A stretch of 64,000 nucleotides of DNA from Linum tenue. Its lineage: Eukaryota; Streptophyta; Magnoliopsida; Malpighiales; Linaceae. Each line of letters starts with the position of its first letter. Position 1 is the stretch's first letter. The notes under the pieces were generated by a model, which saw only the letters and a list, made by a program, of their open reading frames with translations, was not told where the DNA came from and did not search any database. A program made the translations under genes and the position numbers. Positions 57,010-64,000 of the stretch are shown in pieces. The stretch is taken from assembly GCA_946122785.1 (NCBI GenBank), contig CAMGYJ010000008.1, forward strand, positions 4,923,742-4,987,741, in the 5' to 3' direction.

Positions 57010-57600
57010 CCCTATGTTTGTTTCTTTTCAAGCTCACTGTACACATACCACGCCTTACTTCTCAAGCTGCTGTACACATATCACGCCTTTATTGCAAATT
57101 GACATGAGCAGACTCTGTCCCTTCGCGGACATCCGATATGAGCAGACTCTGTTTTGCCATGGGAATGGCTTGAGATGAAACCACTTAAACTCAGGTGAAA
57201 AGCAGTAAAATTTCCAACTTGAACACGTATACCTTTTGATATTGTGGCTAGTTTCTTCTCCTTCAGTGCTGCTTCTAGGGGAGTTAATACAGCAAGATCA
57301 TGATCTTAACTTTCGTCCATGATTTTGCTAACCTTTATGATTCTTGTCCCTATGTTTTCTAGTCAAGCTTACTGTACACATACTACGCATTTCTTTTCAA
57401 GCTTTGCTGTACAGTGTACACATACCCACCCTTCCTTACAAATTGGATAAGAGCAGAGACACTATGCTGTGCAATGATAATGGCTAGAACTTCCAAATCC
57501 AACAAGCAAATGAGCCTAATGCAGGTGAAAAGCAGGAACTTCCAACTCGAACGAATATACATTCCCTCTACTACCTTACTACGATTAATGAGAGAATTAA
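57010..57600. repeat. Repeated spacer segment of the small-gene block
   Basis: CTGTACACAT...CACGC, GAGCAGACTCTG and GTGAAAAGCAG..TTCCAACT.GAAC blocks occur twice here (about 57030-57240 and 57370-57560) and once at 48130-48300. They mark the edges of old unequal duplications. No gene is visible. Confidence 0.6.
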
Positions 57601-58841
57601 CTAACTTCATAACTTCACTCTCGTTTGAATCGACAATTGTGACAAGTGTAAGGGTGTTCAGTTACCGGGAATTCTCTCAATGTATTAGCCAAGAAAACTG
57701 CAATTTGAAGAGAAAGTGATCAATCAACACGAGGCATTATGAAATCTACACATAAACAGGAAAACATAGCATAGATAGACCTATCCGTTGCTACATTGCC
57801 CAAAGTCCTAGAAAATTGAGATTTAGTTTATCCTCCAAGAGAACATAATTTATCTATATTAAACAGCTATCTTACAGGAAATAAAGGAGAAAAGAAAAGT
57901 CTTCTTATCCCCTTTCCAATCTTCCCCAGAAGATATGAGCCTTCCCCAGCCTTTTGTCCTTCCTCCTCTAAACTTCCACAATTGCCAGGAATGCAGGGGG
58001 CAGAGGATACAACTGCAATAGTAGCAGCCACTGCACTACATGAAAGCTGACTTCTCTGTTGTTGTTACCACTATCATTATCTCAATAAACCTTCAGCAGC
58101 ATGTCAAATTAACAACCAATAAAGATGCACGGCAACTCTAACCTTAATGATTTGATCAAATTAATCGACCTAAAATTACATGCTTCTGAAGATAGATTCC
58201 GAATGGTCATTATACTTACGGGGTATGTAGTTGAATGTGATGAATTCGGAAGAAAGTGTAAGGCTCAAAAGGGGATAATAGCCATACCATATAGTTACAT
58301 GGTGATCCTAATTGCCCCTATCAGCTTTAACTGCCTAATACTACCTCAGGTATAGAATCATGCAAGTTCTGGACTTACAATGCAAGCAATACCGCCCCAC
58401 AAGAAATCATCAGTTTTAAGATCGAAATCTCACATTATTCTGCTGCTGTTTATGTCCATCCATTAAAATCGATTAACATTCTCTTAAACTTACCATCTTG
58501 AGACAGTATCATGCAAGTTCTAGTTTACAAGGAAAACCAAACCAGCACGGCACAGAACAAGAAATCATCAAATCTTTTGGCTCAAAATCTCACATTAGGC
58601 TGCTACTATTCTCTTGAGTTCGAAAACAGCTCACTTTCGATCCCACAATTCATGCAACCATCAAACACAAATGGCTCTACTTTCAACTTTCAAGCATTCA
58701 TTCTCATATTGCATCCACCCCTAAATCTACAATGTCACACATTCCAATCTTAAGATCATCTAGACATTCAACAACAACTAACAATCCCTATACACTACAG
58801 CTGAAAGTAAAAGAGAAGGAAAACTACCTCGTGAAGAGCAA
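57601..58841. other. 3' flank of small gene D, no other gene seen
   Basis: Homologous in blocks to 45640-46600 and 48440-49160. A ~100-bp piece (ATCATGCAAGTTCTGGACTT...CAAGAAATCATCA) is itself duplicated at about 58365 and 58507. The 76- and 80-codon frames here are not conserved in the other flanks. Confidence 0.5.
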
Positions 58842-59207
58842 CTAAGCCCTGGGCGCCACTGGGCGTGCGCAGCCATTGATGCGGCACAAGGCTTCCAATC
58901 TCCTCTCCATGTGCTCCAAAGCCCTCTCCATTTCCGACACGGAATCATGCGTAGCCACTAGCGCGGCCGGAGATGGATAAACCACCGCCCGTCTGAATGG
59001 CCCGATTGGGCATACGTAGCCCAGACTGCGGGACAAGGCTTCCAACCTGCCCTCGGTACGCTCGTATGACCTCCATATCGCGGCGAGTGAAGCCGATGCA
59101 GCAGCTATCGATTTCGATTCCGGAATCGTTCGTTTCTCATCTGTATCCGTCGTCCTCGCGCGTTTCTTCAGAGGCGCCACGCCTCCTGCCTTCCTGATCA
59201 GACCCAT
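58842..59207 (-). CDS. Small gene D: unrecognised 121-aa protein, member 4
   Basis: Starts MGLIRKAGGVAPLKKR and keeps the family layout: a longer basic/acidic N-terminal insert (ARTTDTDEKRTIPESK), first helix (SASLAAIWRSYERTEGRLEALSRSLGY), VCPIGPF loop, second helix (SVSEMERALEHMERRLEAL) and CRINGC end. Shares the VCPIGPF segment with A, unlike C. Function unknown; no signal peptide. Confidence 0.7.
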   Translation of the reverse strand: MGLIRKAGGVAPLKKRARTTDTDEKRTIPESKSIAAASASLAAIWRSYERTEGRLEALSRSLGYVCPIGPFRRAVVYPSPAALVATHDSVSEMERALEHMERRLEALCRINGCARPVAPRA

Positions 59208-60123
59208 CGCTGAAATACACCGACTTTTTTTCCAGGCGAAAACAAAATTGGAAACCAGTCTCCAGCTGATTCAAGTCCCGCTATCGTGGGCGAAAGCGCG
59301 ATTCGAAATGGGACCGGCGATGAGTTGGCGCCGTGTGATTTTAGGGTTTGCGGGGAAGGAGCTATCGAGGAAGAAGAGAGATTGGGAAGAAAGCGAAGCC
59401 CGATAATCCGTTTTTTGGGGATATTCTTTTTTTGGCCACGTCGGGTTTTTTGGCGGGATGGGGTGCGGGTGGTCTTTTCCTTTCCCGCCATAATTCCAAC
59501 TCCATACCCAGTTTTCCGTGTAAGCAGCAGAAATGGTCACTAAGCCATGAACCATGGTGAATGTAACAAATTGGTTACTAGAATTTACAGAAGTAAAAAG
59601 TTGATTATTTACTTTATATTCATACAAAATAAATTATTTGTTACTGTTTAAGCCTAGAATGTACCAGGCGGGAAAGGAGAGACCTTTGGAGAATACCGTT
59701 GTTCCTTGACGCGCGGGTGCTGCGTTCACTGCACAAAGGGTCCGGGGCGTAGCCCGCGAACACTCTCCGATGACTAAGTTAGAGATAGGGAGAGAGAAAG
59801 TAGTTTAGAGAGAGAGTGTATGAAATCAGTTACCATTTAATGAAGTGGTTGGCTGCTATTTATAGTCCGAGGTGGTGGGTGTGTGTGTCTTGTCAGTCGT
59901 GTGTTTTCCCGCTCCTGTGCCACACGCTCGCGGCGGCATTTAATGAAGTGTCAGTGATGGCATGATTGGTGTGGATCCCCCCTTTCTGGTCGTACTTACC
60001 CGCCTCCTGCAGGCCTGACCTGGTAGCGCCTTATACCTGTTCTCTTTGTCCCTTGGGCCGGCCCATTCCTTGACTTACTTACCTTGGGCTTTTCCCCTTT
60101 TGGGCCGTCTCCGGTCACGTGGG

Positions 60124-60242
60124 CCTTTGGTTTAGACAGCGATCCCCTATGGCCCAACAATTGTCCCGCAGGCGGGTAAAGCCTCCGGGTTTGGGCGGCT
60201 GATACTTATAATCCAGGGCGGGATCGCTTCCTAAACCAAAGG
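60124..60242. repeat. Hairpin-forming inverted repeat in the leader/LTR
   Basis: 60124-60146 (CCTTTGGTTTAGACAGCGATCCC without two bases) pairs with 60220-60242 at 21 of 23 positions, leaving a 73-bp GC-rich loop. Confidence 0.75.
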
Positions 60243-60394
60243 AAACGCCCTACATGGCCTCTCCCCCGGCCGCCCACATCGGGCGTCACGCCTCGGGCCG
60301 ATCTTATCCTCTCGTGGCTGCCACGTGTAATGACGCACCCTCCGAGCAGTCGAAGTGACGCGCCGCCGTTCAACTCCCATCGACATGATTACCC

Positions 60395-60401
60395 TATATA
60401 G
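60395..60401 (+). promoter_or_regulatory. Candidate TATA box of the retroelement gene
   Basis: TATATAG in a GC-rich context, ~255 bp before the ATG at 60651. Confidence 0.45.
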
Positions 60402-60650
60402 CCACTAGGGTAACCCAACCGTCGCTCCTGGAAATTGTGCCCTCCGACGTTTAAAAGCCTCTGAAGGATCCACGAAGGTATTTTCTCTTCTTTTTCTTCT
60501 TCTCCTTCGTTTGTGCCTTGTTCGCCGGTCTCTCTGCTCACTATTCTCTGCTTTTCCTTGGCTTTTTTGTTCGAACACCCTCGCCGTCGGGTTCCTCCCC
60601 TTTGCTCCTATAGTTCGCTGCGACCTGATCGAGTCCAGTATTCCCTTGCA

Positions 60651-63204
60651 ATGGCCGGAGCAGATGAAACGTCCCAACTGCCTCTCTCCGCCGGCTCAGG
60701 GTCGTCGCCCGGACGGAGGAAGTCCCCTGCCGGTGTGCTCGTCGTCGCTAATGCCGCCGGCGGTGGTGCCTCCGCCGTTCCCGCTGTTCCGGCGCCTGGA
60801 CCTATCAACCTAGACTCGTCGGAAACACTTACCGATCCCATAACCGCTGCCGCCCAAGGTATGCTAAATCTGAACATTTTATCGCCTTTATGTACGTCAG
60901 AACTTGGCTGGGATCTTAGCGGGGTAGATTTTGATTTTGATTTCGGCGGCTCCTGGTCTGATGACGGCCGGTTCTTGCTGGGTAGGTCAGAGGACGGCTC
61001 ATATGAATTGACCGATGTTACTTTGGGTTTAGGCGTAGAGAATGTAGCCTCTAGGAAAGACGCTTCCGCCATGGGGGATAACCTGGCAAGTTTTGGTGAC
61101 GTCTCTATAGCAAGTTCGGAGGAGGGGTTTAGTCTTGATGAGCAAAACTCGCCGGAAATGCCCGACTCCCCCTCCTTAGAGCTTGCGGAAGATACCTCGA
61201 GTGAGGATTATCGGGTGGTGGAGGACGACGCGTATTCCATACGCCTGCATGAGCGCATGTGGGGGAGACAGGAGGTACCCGCCCGCGCTTTCGAACGGGG
61301 CCCCGATCGTCACAGTAGACTAACGCCCGCCACCATTCTTACGCGGCTTAGGAATCACCAGCTGCCTTCCGACTGGAAATATGCGGCCCCGTCTCCTACT
61401 TCCCGAGCTGGTACGTGTCCCAAGGGCTGGATTACTATATACACCGAGCAGTTGAAGTGCGGCTTGCGGTTCCCCCTGGATCCCATTATAACAGAGTCAC
61501 TTCTGTGCTTGAACTGCACCCTTGGCCGCCTGTCGCCTACCGTCATCTTCCACGCATGCGCTTATCGGCTCGCGTGCAGACGTGTTGGGGTTGAGCCCTC
61601 TTTTGATGCCTTCCGATTCATTTATGGTCTCCGGAGGGTTGCTAATGCTTGGTCGTTCGGAAGGCGGGACAAGGTGTATGGATTCGTCACTGGGTCCCCC
61701 AAGCTGGATAATGCGTGGTTCAAAGACTTCTTTTATGCCAAGCCCACATCGAAATGGTATTCCGGTGATAAAGAACCTAGGACGGGGTTTGCATATGGTC
61801 GGAAAGAAAATTGGGATGCTAGGCTCTGGACCCTTGATTCTCAAAAGGATCACGTCGTGCGTCTTGCCGAAACCACTCCGTTTAGGATGAAGCCTCGGGG
61901 TCCCGATTCGGTGAAGTCTATTCTGACCGAACTCTTCGGAGATGGTCAGTAGCATGATTGACCTGTTCCATTATTTTAACTAGTGGCTTGTATTCTGTAA
62001 CCCTAACCTGCTTCCCTTTTTATGCAGCTATGCACTTCGGGAGCGTGGCGATGATGGCGAGGCCGCCGAGGCGAGGCAAGTTACCTTCTTCCAAAGCTGG
62101 AATCTCTTCTCAGGCAGCCGCTAAACCGGGCCCGTCTACTGTTGCTCCTTCGAAGTCACTGATCCCGCTGAGCAGGGCTCCACTTCCGCCGGCGGGGCAA
62201 ACCACGCTCGCGAGCGGGGTAGATGGGCAGTTGACTGTGCAGGCCGGAGGGGACGTTCTGCGTAGGGGGCGTGACGTTGGTAAGCGTGTTGCTGAGAGCC
62301 CTGCTGAGGAGAATGACGATGGCCGGAAGAAGACAAAAGCGACCTCCTTGACCGAAACCGTTGACTTCTCTCCGCATTCCTCTTTGCGCGAAGACTGCGC
62401 CCGCCGTATGCTGCATGAACTGTCCGGGAAGCTTCTCGTTCCCCCGGAATATACGGAGGTTGAGGACCCCTCGAGTAGGCACTGGATTGGCACTGCCGCC
62501 CGGTTTCTCCTTGCGGTATGTATTTTTACCTTGTTCAATTTTGGCTCTTTTCTGAACGCTCCTTAAGGGGTAGTTTGAAACTGTAGGCGGGCGTGGGCTT
62601 GTCTCAAGTCGGGATGATCAACGACAAACTGCAGTCGGTCAACCTTCACGGGGAGGTGGAGGCGGAAAAGCTTCGGAAGCGGATTGGGGAGCTGGAAGCG
62701 GAGTCACTCAAGGGGCGGGCTGCGTTTCGGGCCGAAGCCAAGGCAGAGCTGGAGAAGGAGCATGGTGATACCGTAAAGGATCTTCGAGCGGAGTTGTCTC
62801 GAGGAGTGCAAAAGGTGAATAGTTTAATGGCTGATAAGGAGATTCTGGAAGCGGATGCGTCCCGTCTTCGCGTGCGTGTCGAGGAGTTGGAGAAAGAAAG
62901 GACTGAGAGCTTGCTGCGTCACAAGACGGAAGTGGACGCCGCATCTAAGGCGGCCGTTGCTTCCTATTTGTTGTCTCCCGCATTCCGTCAGATTGATGAT
63001 GCTAAGAGGTCCAAGGCTATTGGAGATACGGTGGCTGCCATTCGACACCTGTTCCGCCGCGACCATCCAGAGTTGGAGTGGGACACTGACGCCGTGTGGG
63101 ATGCGGTGGTGGCCTGGGGTTCCTCTGAAGATGATGTCAACTCGGAAGGTACTCTTTCAGCTGGGGCGGGTGGAGATGAAGTGAGCTCTCGAGGAGGACA
63201 GTGA
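60651..63204 (+). CDS. PF04195-like 'putative gypsy type transposase' protein, 3 exons
   Basis: Exons 60651-61944, 62028-62515 and 62587-63204 join in frame (83- and 71-bp introns, GT/AG) to give 799 aa. Residues ~1-210 are acidic and Ser/Gly-rich. About 220-330 carry the plant domain TILTRLRNHQLPSDW ... EQLKCGLRFPLDPII ... LGRLSPTVIFHACAYRLACRRVGVEPSFDAFRFIYGLRR, which I assign to PF04195 by pattern. Exon 2 is basic and Pro/Ser-rich; exon 3 is a long coiled coil (about 600-700, LRKRIGELEAES ... ASRLRVRVEELEKER). Such proteins are abundant in plant genomes and tied to retroelements; their biochemical role is not established, and 'transposase' is only a label. An upstream frame extension to 60513 begins with GTG, so ATG 60651 is preferred. 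Intact. Confidence 0.72.
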
Positions 63205-63456
63205 TAACTTGTTGGCTAAATCGTTGATATTTTGGAGTCGAGTATGTCTCGACTATAAACTGGTTCCTGTAATTTTCCTTCTTTTTCCAGACATTGCCGC
63301 TCTAATGCGGTCGTTGCTTTCCCCCTCTTCATATATATGCGTGTGATGGTCGTTGCTTTTTGCCATATGACGGTCTGAGATTACTTCTTGAATGTGAAGA
63401 CCGGCGTGAGCGGGTCTTTGTCACGGGGGCGGGATATTTGATCTGGAAATGATCTA

Positions 63457-64000
63457 TGTCCCGGGATGCGTTTTTATTAGGATCCCGCTCTGCCTTCGTG
63501 GTGGCGTACTACGAGCGAGTCCCTGCCCCTCAGGGCATTCCGCGGGCGGGGGTTATCCTTGCTTCGTGGTAGCGTTTCTAGGAATAACCCATGTCCCGGG
63601 AATGCGTTTTATTAGGATCCCGCTCTGCCTTCGTGGTGGCGTACAACGAGCGAGTCCCTGCCCCTCAGGGCATTCCGCGGGCGGGGTTATCCTTGCTTCG
63701 TGGTAGCGTTTCTTAGGAATAGCCCATGTCCCGGGATGCGTTTTGTTAGGATCCCGCTCTGCCTTCGTGGTGGCGTATTACGAGCGAGTCCCTGCCCCTC
63801 AGGGCATTCCGCGGGCGGGTTATCCTTGCTTCGTGGTAGCGTTTCCAGGAATAACCCATGTCCCGGGATGCGTTTTGTTAGGATCCCGCTCTGCCTTCGT
63901 GGTGGCGTATTACGAGCGAGTCCCTGCCCCTCAGGGCATTCCGCGGGCGGGGTTATCCTTGCTTCGTGGTAGCGTTTCTAGGAATAACCCATGTCCCGGG
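63457..64000. repeat. Tandem array, ~133-bp unit, four copies plus window edge
   Basis: Units start TGTCCCGGGATGCG at 63457, 63592, 63727, 63859 and 63992 (periods 135, 135, 132, 133), and contain GGATCCCGCTCTGCCTTCG and CCCCTCAGGGCATTCCGCGG. Copies differ mainly by 1-3 bp indels (AGG/GGG runs), so the array is young. It continues past the window. Frames through it are artefacts. Confidence 0.95.

Larger units (their letters stand above)
59655..64000 (+). mobile_element. 5' part of a GC-rich LTR-type retroelement (incomplete in window)
   Basis: Base composition changes sharply at about 59655, where TGTACCAGGCGGG begins. The next ~1 kb is non-coding with a TATA-like TATATAG at 60395, then a spliced gene whose product matches a domain known from Ty3-like plant elements, then a long tandem array. 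No second LTR or pol is inside the window, so the class is an inference. Confidence 0.55.

Noticed and set aside
63449..63972. 85- and 90-codon frames with repeated peptides
   Set aside because: They are translations of the 133-bp tandem repeat; period changes of 132-135 bp shift the frame between copies.

Overview
This is nuclear DNA of a flowering plant, most likely a core eudicot. Genes are split by GT/AG introns, the encoded families are plant-specific (class III terpene synthases, CYP76-type P450, sieve-element-occlusion proteins, Gnk2/DUF26 secretory proteins), and the intergenic space is full of plant transposons (LINEs, a CACTA element, hAT-like and Harbinger-like MITEs, two LTR-type retroelements). 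The species cannot be fixed from the sequence. No rRNA, tRNA or CRISPR array was seen.

Layout. (1) 2.0-31 kb is a terpene gene cluster: three intact TPS-a type (probably sesquiterpene) synthase genes at 2066-4466 (+), 10219-14070 (-) and 26796-30849 (+), and one intact CYP76-type cytochrome P450 at 17957-19604 (-). Each synthase splices in silico to 582-585 aa with complete metal-binding motifs. TPS2 has lost intron 3 exactly; introns 1 of TPS2 and TPS3 are swollen by a LINE and a hAT-like element. (2) 33.7-43.8 kb holds two complete SEO (forisome/P-protein) genes in tandem on the minus strand (740 and 720 aa), with identical internal exon lengths and a LINE between them. Two broken SEO-derived fragments (7881-9871 and 25465-25728) lie inside the terpene cluster, so the two blocks have exchanged DNA. 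(3) 46.6-59.2 kb is a duplicated block of small genes: two single-domain DUF26/Gnk2-type secreted proteins (+) and four members of an unrecognised ~115-123 aa protein family (-). A very young LTR retroelement (52297-55225; LTRs 351/352 identical) carrying an unbroken 733-codon ORF without pol motifs sits inside a hAT-like element, which itself sits directly upstream of the TATA box of the second DUF26 gene. (4) 59.65-64 kb is the 5' part of a GC-rich LTR-type element with a three-exon gene for a PF04195-like ('putative gypsy type transposase') protein followed by a ~133 bp tandem repeat that runs off the window.

How the genes may work together. The TPS enzymes would make terpene skeletons from farnesyl diphosphate in the cytosol, and the ER-bound CYP76 could oxidise them. 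Co-location of three synthases and one P450 in ~29 kb is what a small biosynthetic cluster looks like, but co-expression and products cannot be read from DNA. The SEO proteins act in phloem sieve elements and have no known link with terpene synthesis. The DUF26 proteins would be secreted to the apoplast.

All exon models below were built by hand from splice signals, frame and comparison between paralogues in the window. Exon lengths agree between paralogues almost everywhere, which is the main support for them.
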